Shown piece after piece: positions 9,348-19,282 of a stretch of DNA of 64,000 nucleotides. The notes beneath the pieces are model-generated. The model was not told the origin of the DNA and ran no database searches. It saw only the letters and a list, made by a program, of their open reading frames with translations. A program made the translations under genes and the position numbers. Source of the stretch: Olleya aquimaris (lineage in GTDB: Bacteria > Bacteroidota > Bacteroidia > Flavobacteriales > Flavobacteriaceae); NCBI RefSeq assembly GCF_003259525.1, contig NZ_QLLO01000004.1, positions 186,001 through 250,000 of the forward strand. Reading direction: 5' to 3'. Position 1 is the stretch's first letter, and each line of letters begins with the position of its first letter.

Positions 9348-10442
9348 ATGAGTCAACAAACACACTCATTATCTCAATTAGCGCTTCAAAAGTTTAAAAA
9401 AAACTTTTGGGGCGTTTTTAGTTTAGTCTTTATTGGATTAATCGGGTTGGTTTCTGTGTTTGCCTATGTGTTTGCACCAGATGCTTCTCAACATGCAAAC
9501 CAGATGCATGTGACAATACACTCTAAATCACCCGGATTTAGTGTGGATATGTTAACTATTCCCTCTCAAATAAAAAATGACCAATCTTTTTTAGATAAAG
9601 TATTTTTTGGAAATAAAAATACAGATACCGAAATCCCAATTTCTAACTACAGTATAAACGGAAATCAATTAACATACACAGAATATGCGTCAGACGGTTT
9701 AGAAGGTGTTACCAAAACAATTAATGCAAATTTTATTAATCAAAATTCAGCAAAACAGTATATAAAAAAAGTAACCTTCTATTTAGGGACCGATAAATAT
9801 GGTCGCGATTTACTTAGCAGATTATTAGTAGGTGCTCGTATTTCGTTTTTTATAGGTTTTGTAGCTGTATTTATATCTTTAGTAATTGGCATAATAATGG
9901 GTAGCCTAGCAGGATATTATGGTGGAAAAGTAGATGCATTAATTATGTGGATTATTAATGTTACCTGGTCTATCCCGACGTTATTACTTGTTATTGCAAT
10001 CACATTAGCACTAGGTAAGGGGTTTTGGCAAGTATTTATTGCAGTTGGATTAACCATGTGGGTAGAGGTGGCAAGAGTAGTAAGAGGACAAATAATAAGT
10101 GCAAAACAAATGCAGTATGTCACTGCAGCACGTGCATTAGGATTTAGTGATTTTAGAATTATTTCAAAACATATTTTACCAAACATACTGGCACCTGTTA
10201 TTGTTATAAGTGCGGCTAATTTTGCAGCAGCTATATTAATAGAATCTGGACTAAGTTTTTTAGGTATTGGCGCACAACCACCTATGGCTAGTTGGGGAGC
10301 TATGATAAAAGACCATTATAATTATATAATTTTAGGCAAACCTTATTTAGCTGTTTTACCAGGACTTTGCATTATGCTTTTAGTTATGGCGTTTATGTTA
10401 ATAGGTAATGCATTACGTGATGCACTTGATGTTAAGCATTAA
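9348..10442 (+). CDS. DppC/OppC-like ABC transporter permease
   Basis: 364 residues. One N-terminal membrane helix (about 20-40) is followed by a soluble extracytoplasmic insertion (about 42-150), then a BPD_transp_1 core of about five helices. The ATPase-docking EAA loop is recognisable (ARALGFSDFRIISKHILPN). The core resembles dipeptide/oligopeptide permeases of the C type, where the large N-terminal insert is normal. It lies 8 bases after the S41 protease gene and probably shares its transcript. No ATPase, partner permease or binding protein is encoded nearby, so the rest of the transporter must be elsewhere. Pairing with a periplasmic protease hints at uptake of peptides it releases, but that is only inference. 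Confidence 0.88.
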   Translation: MSQQTHSLSQLALQKFKKNFWGVFSLVFIGLIGLVSVFAYVFAPDASQHANQMHVTIHSKSPGFSVDMLTIPSQIKNDQSFLDKVFFGNKNTDTEIPISNYSINGNQLTYTEYASDGLEGVTKTINANFINQNSAKQYIKKVTFYLGTDKYGRDLLSRLLVGARISFFIGFVAVFISLVIGIIMGSLAGYYGGKVDALIMWIINVTWSIPTLLLVIAITLALGKGFWQVFIAVGLTMWVEVARVVRGQIISAKQMQYVTAARALGFSDFRIISKHILPNILAPVIVISAANFAAAILIESGLSFLGIGAQPPMASWGAMIKDHYNYIILGKPYLAVLPGLCIMLLVMAFMLIGNALRDALDVKH

Positions 10443-10542
10443 AAACTCTTCAGCACTAAATTAACATTTACAATCACTTAATTAAATAAATAGTAATTCT
10501 TGTCAACTTGTTAAAATAAGTACGACTAACCTATATAATCCG

Positions 10543-10550
10543 TATTTTTG
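10543..10550 (+). promoter_or_regulatory. -7 promoter box for the GAF-domain gene
   Basis: TATTTTTG fits TAnnTTTG exactly. Its G lies 15 bases before the ATG at 10566, predicting a very short leader. An alternative in-frame TTG start lies inside this box and is therefore unlikely. No -33 TTTG is seen at normal spacing. Confidence 0.4.
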
Positions 10551-10565
10551 AGTATTAGGATAACT

Positions 10566-12950
10566 ATGATTAAAGATTTAAACGATAACACAAACCTTCC
10601 ATTTTCGCTACAAGTTAGTTTTAATAAACTAATTGAGCGATATGAAGTCTTGGCAAAAAGTAAAGATCAATTTATTGCTGCCAGAGCTAAACATATATTA
10701 GAAGTTCAAGAACCTTTTGCAGAATTAAGAGAAGGGTTTAGTGAGGTGTCTATATTAAATAAACATAAAGACGTTATTCAAATTCTTTTACAAGATGCTT
10801 TTAGCGAGGTGTTAAGTTTAAACGAAATTAAAACTGCTAGTGTACCTTATCATAACTTTATTTTCAATGCTTCTCAACGTTTTGAAAATATTTTAAAAAC
10901 AGCAGGACCTGACTTTGAATTAGTTATTAAAAACATGCCTGAAAACGATTGGTATATTTTAGGCTGTACCATAATTATGAATTTCTGTTATGGATATAAT
11001 GCAAATTTTAAACGTCCATTATATTATGAAATTCCTGATGCAAATGGTATAATTAGAATATATAAAATCTTGTACAATGCAGACTTTATGGAAATTATTC
11101 CAACTGCTAAAGCACCTAAATTAACTGAAGAAGATTTTCATGAACTTTTAGATAATTTTGATAATATAGACTTATGGAAAGAAAAATTTCCTCCAAACAG
11201 TTATGTTTCAAAAGGATTTGTAATTTCTAATATTTTTGATGTCACAGACGATCAAGCCATTTCTGATATTAAAACCACGTTAATTGGAAGCAATAAACGA
11301 AAGGACAAAAGGTTTATGGCAGAATTTCAGAATGTATTTCGTTCTTTATTAAATGTCAATGACTTACAAGTAGGTTTTTCCATATATAATGAAGAAGAAA
11401 ATAGTTTAATGCAAGTTCATGATTCTGGTATTAGTAGTTTTTTATTACAAGCTAAAGAAGAGTTTAATTGCGAAAATTTATTCTGTCATTTTAGTTGTGA
11501 TAAAATTTTAAAAGACAAAACTAATTTTGCCATTTCGGACGTAGATAAAAATTTAAAACAATCTAAAGGAGAGGTACCACAAGTTAAAATTTTAAAAGCA
11601 CAAGGATTTAAAAGTGCAATTTTTGCTCCTATTGCAGAACATGGAAAATTGTTGGCTGTTCTAGAATTAGTGTCCAAAACTCCAAGAGCTTTAAACAGTA
11701 TAAACTCTAAGAAATTAGAAGATGTTATGCCTTTTATACTGTCTGCTGTTAAGCGCTCTAAAAGAGAAGAAGAAAATTTAATTCAAGCCATTATACAACG
11801 CGAGTGTACCTCTATACATCCAAGTGTAAAATGGAAATTTGAGAAAGCTGCTAGACGATTTATTACAGAAGAACACCAAGGGAATGAAAATCCAACTTTT
11901 AGCAAAATTAGTTTTGATAATGTATATCCTTTGTTTGGTCAAATAGATGTTAAAGGATCATCAGATGCCAGAAACAATGCTACACAAAAAGACTTATCGC
12001 TTCAACTTAAAATGGTAGAGCGTATAGTTAATACTGCTTTTGAAACTGAAAAGCTACCTATATTTGAACAATTATTGTTTCAGATAGAAACCTATACTAA
12101 TATTTTAAACACAGATTTTAAAGTAGATAGCGAACAAAAAATAACTCAATTTTTTCTAAATGAAATTGAACCTCTTTTTAAATATCAATTAAAATCAAAA
12201 ACGTACTTATCTGAAGCTATTGAAGATTATTATAATAAAGTAGATGACAACCTAAATGTTATTTATTATTACCGTAAAAATTACGATGACACCATTAGTT
12301 TGATTAATAAAAACATGTCATCCTTACTAGATAGAAAACAAATAGAAGCTCAAAATATGTATCCACATTTTTTTGAACGCTACAAAACAGACGGAGTTGA
12401 GCATAATTTATATATAGGCGAGTCTATTACCAAAGAAAACTCATTCAATAAAATCTATTTATATAATTTAAGATTATGGCAATTGCAAGTCATGTGTGAT
12501 ATGGAAAATGCGTATTATAATCATCAAAACGAGTATCCATTAGCACTGGATGTTGCTTCTATGATTTTAGTATTTAACCAACCATTATCCATTAGATTTA
12601 GAACAGACGAAAAACACTTTGATGTTGATGGAACTTACAATGCCAGATATGAAGTAGTTAAAAAGCGTGTAGATAAAGCAAACATTAAAGGTACAGAAGA
12701 GCGTGTTACAGATAAAGGTAAATTAACCATAGTTTACTCGCAAAAAGAAGACGAGATAGAGTATCTAAAGTACGTCAACTTTTTACAAGCTAAACACAAA
12801 TTGGGTGATGAGGTTGAAATTTTAGAATTAGAAGATTTACAAGGTGTTACTGGTTTAAAAGCAATACGTGTCAATATTTTGTATCACAAAGAATCTAATG
12901 ACAAAGAGTTTTACACCTATGATGATTTAATGAACGAAATTAAATCTTAA
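10566..12950 (+). CDS. Large GAF-domain protein of unknown role
   Basis: 794 residues, apparently cytoplasmic (no signal peptide or membrane helix). A mostly helical N-terminal part (1-265) precedes a GAF-like small-molecule-binding domain (about 265-400: DLQVGFSIYNEEENS, then APIAEHGKLLAVLELVS). A long C-terminal region (400-794) has no recognised enzymatic motif, with a VERIVNTAFETEKL helix and a beta-rich end. No kinase, cyclase, EAL, GGDEF or DNA-binding signature is visible, so its output is unknown. Its stop overlaps the end of the convergent HD-PycTM gene by 4 bases, so the two transcripts collide. A sensory role is inferred from the GAF domain only. Confidence 0.8.
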   Translation: MIKDLNDNTNLPFSLQVSFNKLIERYEVLAKSKDQFIAARAKHILEVQEPFAELREGFSEVSILNKHKDVIQILLQDAFSEVLSLNEIKTASVPYHNFIFNASQRFENILKTAGPDFELVIKNMPENDWYILGCTIIMNFCYGYNANFKRPLYYEIPDANGIIRIYKILYNADFMEIIPTAKAPKLTEEDFHELLDNFDNIDLWKEKFPPNSYVSKGFVISNIFDVTDDQAISDIKTTLIGSNKRKDKRFMAEFQNVFRSLLNVNDLQVGFSIYNEEENSLMQVHDSGISSFLLQAKEEFNCENLFCHFSCDKILKDKTNFAISDVDKNLKQSKGEVPQVKILKAQGFKSAIFAPIAEHGKLLAVLELVSKTPRALNSINSKKLEDVMPFILSAVKRSKREEENLIQAIIQRECTSIHPSVKWKFEKAARRFITEEHQGNENPTFSKISFDNVYPLFGQIDVKGSSDARNNATQKDLSLQLKMVERIVNTAFETEKLPIFEQLLFQIETYTNILNTDFKVDSEQKITQFFLNEIEPLFKYQLKSKTYLSEAIEDYYNKVDDNLNVIYYYRKNYDDTISLINKNMSSLLDRKQIEAQNMYPHFFERYKTDGVEHNLYIGESITKENSFNKIYLYNLRLWQLQVMCDMENAYYNHQNEYPLALDVASMILVFNQPLSIRFRTDEKHFDVDGTYNARYEVVKKRVDKANIKGTEERVTDKGKLTIVYSQKEDEIEYLKYVNFLQAKHKLGDEVEILELEDLQGVTGLKAIRVNILYHKESNDKEFYTYDDLMNEIKS

Positions 12951-14215
12951 ACGATATAAGTCGCTTTTAAATCTTCTGTTTTAGGAGTAATAATTTGTAC
13001 TTCAGTAGTTTCTAATACATCCTGTATGTTTGCGCCAGGATTGTTTTTTACTGCAACACCAAAAGCAATTAACGAAGCAATTATACCTATCATAAACACT
13101 GTATAAGTAACACGTAGTAATCGGTATTTACGTTCTAAAACCTTACCTAAAAAGTATAAATCTTTAGTTAAAGAGCTATAAACATAATCTTTATCTTTTA
13201 GCATTTCGTTTATGGCCCATTCAAACTCATTTAGTTCCATTTTATGAAAATTACCAAAAAACGTTAAGTTAACTTTTTTGTTTTCAACATCTTCTTTGGT
13301 AAACTGACCACTGGTTACATTTGGTCGTGTCGCAATTATGGACATAATCATAGATATAACACTAAATAAAGTAAAAATAATAGTTGGCCAAGTTAAGTAA
13401 GGATTGGTGTCTAACTTAGAGATTAAGTTAGCTAAAACCACAGATATTATAATAGCATTTACAGATAGCAATATGTTAGCTTTAGTATCTGCAATATCAC
13501 TAAGTTTTATGTGGTTACGTAAAGCGGTTCTATAAAAAGACTGTATAGCACGCTCTGGGCTATCATTTTTAAACTGTGCCTTATACTTAGCTTTAAGTTT
13601 TTCTGTTTTAAGTTTAGTTTTTTGTTTCTTTTTGGTTTTAATTAATTTGGCTAGATTTTTTTCTTTTCTTTTCTGCCAATTCTGTAATGCGTAATCTGTG
13701 TAGTAAGAGTGTTTTTTAGACAATACTCTTATGTTTTCATCTAACCATTCTCTTGGCGAATAATTTGCAACACCTGCTAGTTCTAATTCTTTTCTTAAAA
13801 ACTCACTAGCTTCCGGAAAGTATTTTTTTCCAAAGTGAGAGGAGTCTGCATCACGTAATATTTTTTCAAGTTCGTTTTGTGGTTGGGTATCAAACTTAGT
13901 AGCCATAATACAGTCTTCAACTTGCTTTATGGTTTTTTCTGCTACACCTTCATCAGATAAAAATTTACGCGCTATTTCTGCGCTAACTTCTTCGTGTCCA
14001 GCTCGTGTTTTGACATATCCTACATCATGAAGCAGTGCAGCTAATTGTAAAACTTCTGCATCCTTAACATCAATTTTAGAATTATCTATAATTTCTTTTG
14101 TACTTTTAAATACACGTAAAGTATGTGTATGATTATGGTAGACAATAGTGTTAGGTAGCTCATTTTTAAAGAGTTCGAAAACAAATGCTTCAGTTTTTTC
14201 TATGATTTTAGACAT
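12947..14215 (-). CDS. HD phosphohydrolase fused to a Pycsar-type transmembrane effector domain
   Basis: 422 residues. Residues 20-130 form an HD domain with metal ligands H31, H63-D64 and D124, plus H74 and D122 nearby. This is the layout of phosphohydrolases acting on nucleotides. A Lys-rich linker (about 185-210) leads into a DUF5706/PycTM-like module. Its signature is RNHIKLSDIADTKANILLSVN followed by two hydrophobic helices and ATRPN, with a last helix near 375-395. PycTM proteins in Pycsar antiphage defence are membrane effectors activated by cCMP or cUMP. Here the effector carries an enzyme and no cyclase gene adjoins it. It is divergent from the metallophosphoesterase gene (56-base gap). 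Housekeeping signalling and defence are both open. Confidence 0.82.
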   Translation of the reverse strand: MSKIIEKTEAFVFELFKNELPNTIVYHNHTHTLRVFKSTKEIIDNSKIDVKDAEVLQLAALLHDVGYVKTRAGHEEVSAEIARKFLSDEGVAEKTIKQVEDCIMATKFDTQPQNELEKILRDADSSHFGKKYFPEASEFLRKELELAGVANYSPREWLDENIRVLSKKHSYYTDYALQNWQKRKEKNLAKLIKTKKKQKTKLKTEKLKAKYKAQFKNDSPERAIQSFYRTALRNHIKLSDIADTKANILLSVNAIIISVVLANLISKLDTNPYLTWPTIIFTLFSVISMIMSIIATRPNVTSGQFTKEDVENKKVNLTFFGNFHKMELNEFEWAINEMLKDKDYVYSSLTKDLYFLGKVLERKYRLLRVTYTVFMIGIIASLIAFGVAVKNNPGANIQDVLETTEVQIITPKTEDLKATYIV

Positions 14216-14271
14216 ATATACGTGTTTTAACTAATCCAAATTACTATAAAAATAAAACTAAAATTCTGTTA

Positions 14272-17200
14272 ATGACTAAAAATAACATAATTCTAACGTT
14301 TGTTTTCGCTTTTTTACTTACTAATTGTGCGTCTTTTGAAGCTCAATACAAAGACGAAAACCCTGTAATTAATCCAATTCCTGACAAGCCAATCCATAAA
14401 ACATTTTATTTAATAGGAGATGCAGGAAAATCACCAAAAGATGGTTATTCTAAAGGATTGTTAGCCTTTAAAGATTTAATTAAAAATACAGATACTAAAA
14501 ATGATTATGCTGTTTTTTTAGGAGACAATATTTACCCTTCAGGATTACCGGATAAAGATCATGAATCTTATGAGGATGCTAAATCTAAATTACAATCACA
14601 AGTAGATGCTGTCAAAGATTTTAAGGGTGAGGTTTTGTTTGTACCTGGTAATCATGATTGGTATTCAGATGGATTAGATGGTCTAAAAAATCAAGAAAAA
14701 TTTATAGAGGATGCATTAGGTAAAAACACCTTTCAACCAGAAGATGGATGCCCATTAGAAGTCATTGAGGTTAGTGATAAAATAGAACTTATAGTTATAG
14801 ATACACAGTGGTATTTAGAAAATTGGAATAAACATCCAACCATTAATGATGAGTGCGAAATCAAAACCAGAGAACGTTTTTTATTAGAACTAGAAGGCGA
14901 GTTTAAAAAAGCCCAAAATAAAACCGTGATTGTGGCTATGCATCATCCAATGTATACCAATGGTACGCATGGTGGTTTTTTTACTTCAGATAAACACTTA
15001 TATCCTACGCAAAAAAAAATACCCTTACCAATAATTGCCTCATTTTTAACCCAAGTAAGAACTCAAGGTGGAGTGTCCATTCAAGACCGATATAACGAGC
15101 GTTATAACAAAATGATGAACCGTATTGAAACCTTAGCTTTGGAGTATGATAATATAATATTTGCTTCTGGGCACGAACATTCTTTACAATACATAGAAAA
15201 TGACGGGATTAAACAAATAGTTTCTGGTTCTGGCGCTAAAAAATCTGGTGCTACTTTAAGCAATAATGGATTATTCGCCTATGGTAATCAAGGGTTTGCA
15301 ACTTTTACCGTTTTTAAAGATGGTAGTGGATATGTTAGTTTTTATGCGGAAGAAAATAACAAAGCAAAATTGTTGTATACCAAGCAAATCTTTGAAGAAG
15401 ATGAGCCAGAATATGATATATCTCAACTTCCTGAAACCTTTCCGTCTACAATGAAAGCATCTATTTATACAAAAGATGAAACTGATAAATCTGATGTCTA
15501 TGAAGCTTTATTTGGAGATAAATACAGAGAGTTATATAGTAAAAAAGTAGAAGTCCCAGTAGCTACTTTAGATACACTTTATGGTGGATTAGAAATCGTG
15601 CGAGAGGGTGGAGGGCATCAAACCAGATCCTTACGTCTACAAACAAAAGATGGTCGTCAATTAAACATGAGGGCTTTACGTAAAAGTGCTACTCAATATT
15701 TGCAAACAGTTATTTTTAAAGAAACGTATTTAGAAGATGATTTTGATAAGACCAAAGTCGAAGAATTAATTTTAGATTTTTACACAGCAGCACACCCTTA
15801 TGCGTTTATAGTTGTTCCAGATTTATCACATGCAGCAGAAATCTATCATACAAATCCCAAACTATTTTTTATTCCTAAACACAAACACTTAAAAGATTAT
15901 AATCGTGATTTTGGAGGTGAATTGTATTTAATTGAAGAACGTCCAGAAGATAACTATACGGACGAAAGAAATTTTGGTTATGCAGATGATATAGAAAGTA
16001 CTCATGATATCATAAAAAAAGTTAGAAAGGACGAAAAATATAAAATAGACGAAAACGCTTTTGTCAGAGCACGATTGTTTGATATGCTTCTTGGCGATTG
16101 GGATAGACATCAAGATCAATGGAGATGGGCACAATTTGACCAAGAAAATGGAGATAAATTATATAAACCTATACCAAGAGATCGTGATCAAGTATTTTCT
16201 AACTTTGATGGTGCTTTATTAGATATTATGCGTGTAATTTCAGGGTCTACCAAGCAATTACAAGTATATGATGGCGAGTTAAAAGACATCAAATGGATGA
16301 ATAGTGCTGGTATTAAACTAGATAAAGTGCTTATCCAACAATCTGGTAAAGACGTCTGGTTAAAACAAGCACAGTTTTTACAAGATAATGTTACTGATGA
16401 AGTCATAGATCTTGCATTTAGTAAAGTCCCAGAGGAAGTTAAAGATGAGACATTAGAACAGATTAAAATATACTTAAAACAAAGACGTGGTAATTTAAAA
16501 GATATTGCAGAACGTTATTATAACTATTTAAATGAGTTAGTTGTCCTTACTGGAACAGATAAAGACGATTATATCGAAGTTAAGCGTATTGGTGATAACG
16601 ATACACAAGTTATTATTTCTAGAATTAAAGATGGTAAAAAAGCAGACGTTATTGTAGACAGAACCTTTAACAAAGACGTTACTAAAGAGCTTTGGATTTA
16701 CGCATTAGATGACGACGATGTAATTGAAGTAACTGGTAAAGCAAACAATTTAATTTTTACCAGAATTATTGGAGGACAAAATAATGATGAATACATTATA
16801 AAAAATGGAAGACGTGTTCGTGTTTACGACCATAAGTCTAAACCTAATACCATCACAGAAAATAATGGCGCAAAAATAAATTTTACAGATATTTACAATA
16901 ACAATCTGTTCGATTTTCAGAAAAACATTGTTAGAACAGGAGTGATTACACCAAGTTTAGGATTTAATCCAGACGATGGATTAAAGGTTGGCATTGGGTT
17001 AATAAAAACAACTAAAGGGTTTTCTCGTAATCCTTTCTCTCAAGAACATCGTTTTAATGGAGGTTACTTTTTTGCAACAGATGGATTTAGCTTAAAATAT
17101 GATGGCGAGTTTGCAAACCTATTTGGAGAATGGAACTTACATCTTTCTGGACAATTAACAAGCGAGAATTTTACCAATAACTTTTTTGGTTATGGTAACG

Positions 17201-17982
17201 AAACTGTTAATAACGACGATGCATTAGACTTAGATTACAACCGAATTAAAACAAGTATTTATGCTGCAAGTGTAGGTGTGCTTAAAAAAGGAAATTTTGG
17301 TTCTGATTTTGGTATAAAATTAATGCTAGATGCTATTGAAATAGGTGAAACTCCAGATAGATTTATTGAAACCTTAGAGCCATCTACAACTAATGCGGAC
17401 TTTTATAGCAGACGTTTATTTACAGGTGTTGAAGGTAACTTTAACTATAAAAGTTTCGATAATATTTCTATACCAACAAGAGGGATGACCTTTGGTTTAG
17501 ATATTGGTGCTAAAACCGAACCTGAAAACACTAAATATACGTATGGTTACATCAATTCTGAGTTAGGTTTTTACAACGCACTAATCACCAACAGAAAGTT
17601 GGTTTTAAAAACAGATGTACGTACCCAATTGCGTTTTGGTAACGATTTAATTTTTTACCAAGCAGCAAATATTGGAGGAGGTAATGGATTAAGAGGTTAC
17701 AGGTTACAGCGTTTTACTGGACAAAATAGCTTAACAGGAAGCGCAGACGTACGTTATAGTTTTGATAAATTTAAAACTAAAGCGTTACCATTACAATTAG
17801 GAATTTTTGTTGGAACAGACGTTGGTCGAGTGTGGTCACGAAACGAAGACTCTAAAATCTGGCATAACGATTATGGTGGTGGTTTCTGGGTGACAGCTGC
17901 TAACAGCTTATCAGGTACATTTAACTTTTTTAATAGTGAAGAAGGGTTGCGATTCTCTTTTGGCTTTGGACTAAATTTTTAA
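14272..17982 (+). CDS. Calcineurin-like phosphoesterase with kinase-like middle region and C-terminal beta-barrel
   Basis: 1236 residues. A lipobox at Cys19 predicts a lipoprotein. Residues 44-320 form a metallophosphoesterase domain with every expected ligand motif: IGDAG (D50), GDN (84-86), GNHD (126-129), MHHP (223-226) and GHEH (300-303). The middle part (about 450-800) carries LLGDWDRH (606-613) and PRDRDQ (636-641). This arrangement recalls the catalytic and metal loops of HipA/Fam20-type kinases, but that reading is tentative. From about 905 to the end the sequence is an Omp85/BamA-like barrel with GGNGLRGYRLQRF. The protein probably sits in the outer membrane with the phosphatase attached. 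It is followed 10 bases later by the DUF2254 gene. Confidence 0.85.
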   Translation: MTKNNIILTFVFAFLLTNCASFEAQYKDENPVINPIPDKPIHKTFYLIGDAGKSPKDGYSKGLLAFKDLIKNTDTKNDYAVFLGDNIYPSGLPDKDHESYEDAKSKLQSQVDAVKDFKGEVLFVPGNHDWYSDGLDGLKNQEKFIEDALGKNTFQPEDGCPLEVIEVSDKIELIVIDTQWYLENWNKHPTINDECEIKTRERFLLELEGEFKKAQNKTVIVAMHHPMYTNGTHGGFFTSDKHLYPTQKKIPLPIIASFLTQVRTQGGVSIQDRYNERYNKMMNRIETLALEYDNIIFASGHEHSLQYIENDGIKQIVSGSGAKKSGATLSNNGLFAYGNQGFATFTVFKDGSGYVSFYAEENNKAKLLYTKQIFEEDEPEYDISQLPETFPSTMKASIYTKDETDKSDVYEALFGDKYRELYSKKVEVPVATLDTLYGGLEIVREGGGHQTRSLRLQTKDGRQLNMRALRKSATQYLQTVIFKETYLEDDFDKTKVEELILDFYTAAHPYAFIVVPDLSHAAEIYHTNPKLFFIPKHKHLKDYNRDFGGELYLIEERPEDNYTDERNFGYADDIESTHDIIKKVRKDEKYKIDENAFVRARLFDMLLGDWDRHQDQWRWAQFDQENGDKLYKPIPRDRDQVFSNFDGALLDIMRVISGSTKQLQVYDGELKDIKWMNSAGIKLDKVLIQQSGKDVWLKQAQFLQDNVTDEVIDLAFSKVPEEVKDETLEQIKIYLKQRRGNLKDIAERYYNYLNELVVLTGTDKDDYIEVKRIGDNDTQVIISRIKDGKKADVIVDRTFNKDVTKELWIYALDDDDVIEVTGKANNLIFTRIIGGQNNDEYIIKNGRRVRVYDHKSKPNTITENNGAKINFTDIYNNNLFDFQKNIVRTGVITPSLGFNPDDGLKVGIGLIKTTKGFSRNPFSQEHRFNGGYFFATDGFSLKYDGEFANLFGEWNLHLSGQLTSENFTNNFFGYGNETVNNDDALDLDYNRIKTSIYAASVGVLKKGNFGSDFGIKLMLDAIEIGETPDRFIETLEPSTTNADFYSRRLFTGVEGNFNYKSFDNISIPTRGMTFGLDIGAKTEPENTKYTYGYINSELGFYNALITNRKLVLKTDVRTQLRFGNDLIFYQAANIGGGNGLRGYRLQRFTGQNSLTGSADVRYSFDKFKTKALPLQLGIFVGTDVGRVWSRNEDSKIWHNDYGGGFWVTAANSLSGTFNFFNSEEGLRFSFGFGLNF

Positions 17983-17992
17983 TAAAAAAAGG

Positions 17993-19282
17993 ATGCAAAA
18001 ATATGTACTATGGCTAGTCGATTATATTAAAAAATTAGAAAGTAAAATTGCATTTTATCCTACTGTTTTTAGTGTCATAGGTATTGTGTTTGCCTTTATC
18101 ATGTATTATGCAGAAAACAATGGGATTTCTGGATATATCCTAAAATATTTTCCTGCATTAGTCATAAACAATACAGACACAGCCCTTAATATTTTAACCA
18201 CTTTTATTGCTGGATTAATATCCATAATGGTATTTAGCTTCTCGATGGTAATGATTTTGCTAAGTCAAGCTTCTAGTAACTTTTCGCCAAGATTGCTACC
18301 TGGTTTAATTTCTAACAGACGTCATCAAAAAATATTAGGCATATACATTGCTAGTTTATTGTACTGTATATTCACTTTAATTAGTATAGAGCCTACAGGA
18401 GATAGTTACCAGTTACCTGGTTTTTCGGTCTTATTTGCTATTATTTTTATGATTACATGCTTGGGTGCTTTTATTTATTTTATTCATTCCATGTCTCAAG
18501 AAATTCAAGTACATAACATAATGGAACGGATTTATGCAGATGCTAAATATAGATTAGAAAAACTGTTAAATACAGAAAAAGAAAATATAGATAATTTGTC
18601 GTTTCCAGATTCTGATAATTGGGAGCTAATAACTTCTAATAGGTCAGGGTTTTTACAAACTATTAATTTTGATATCATTTCTAAAATAGCACAAGAATGC
18701 GATAATAGATTTGAAGTGGTAGCTATTAAAGGAAATTTTATTCACCTAGATCAAGTTTTATATAAAGTTGAAAAACCGTTGGATAAAGAACAACAAGAGC
18801 TTATTGAGGATGCCTTTTTATTTTCTAGAGACGAAATTATTTCTGATAACTACATATTAGCCTTTAAACAATTAACAGAAGTTGCTGTTAAAGCGATGTC
18901 TCCTGGAATTAACGATCCTGGAACAGCAATCATTGCTATAGACTACCTAACAGAGTTATTTAGTCTTAGATCCTCTAAAAGTGACGAAAGCTATGTAACT
19001 AAAGACAATAAGGCTTTAATAAAAATCCACACAGTCTCTTTTGAAAACTTGATGTATTATTGTAATTCGGCTTTACGTACATATGTAAAGCATGATGTAA
19101 TTATGGTGCTAAAAATATTAGATATGTTTTACTATTTAATTAATAATGTAACTTATTCTGCTTACCAAAAAATAATTTCAACACAAATTGAGGTCTTATT
19201 AAATGATGCCAAATCAAGTATTAATAACCAGAATGACTTAGAAGTTATTAAAACTAAAGCAGATGCTATTTTAAATAATTAA
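17993..19282 (+). CDS. DUF2254 integral membrane protein
   Basis: 429 residues. Four membrane helices occupy the N-terminal 170 residues (about 22-40, 62-85, 110-130, 142-165). A soluble domain follows, with the DUF2254-typical segment KAMSPGINDPGTAIIAIDYL. Function is unknown in the family. The shared sequence around FSPRLLPGLISNRRHQKILG is well conserved. The start lies 10 bases after the phosphoesterase stop, with a small AAAAAAGG-type leader, so the two are probably co-transcribed. Its stop overlaps the end of the convergent lipoprotein gene by 4 bases. Confidence 0.88.
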   Translation: MQKYVLWLVDYIKKLESKIAFYPTVFSVIGIVFAFIMYYAENNGISGYILKYFPALVINNTDTALNILTTFIAGLISIMVFSFSMVMILLSQASSNFSPRLLPGLISNRRHQKILGIYIASLLYCIFTLISIEPTGDSYQLPGFSVLFAIIFMITCLGAFIYFIHSMSQEIQVHNIMERIYADAKYRLEKLLNTEKENIDNLSFPDSDNWELITSNRSGFLQTINFDIISKIAQECDNRFEVVAIKGNFIHLDQVLYKVEKPLDKEQQELIEDAFLFSRDEIISDNYILAFKQLTEVAVKAMSPGINDPGTAIIAIDYLTELFSLRSSKSDESYVTKDNKALIKIHTVSFENLMYYCNSALRTYVKHDVIMVLKILDMFYYLINNVTYSAYQKIISTQIEVLLNDAKSSINNQNDLEVIKTKADAILNN

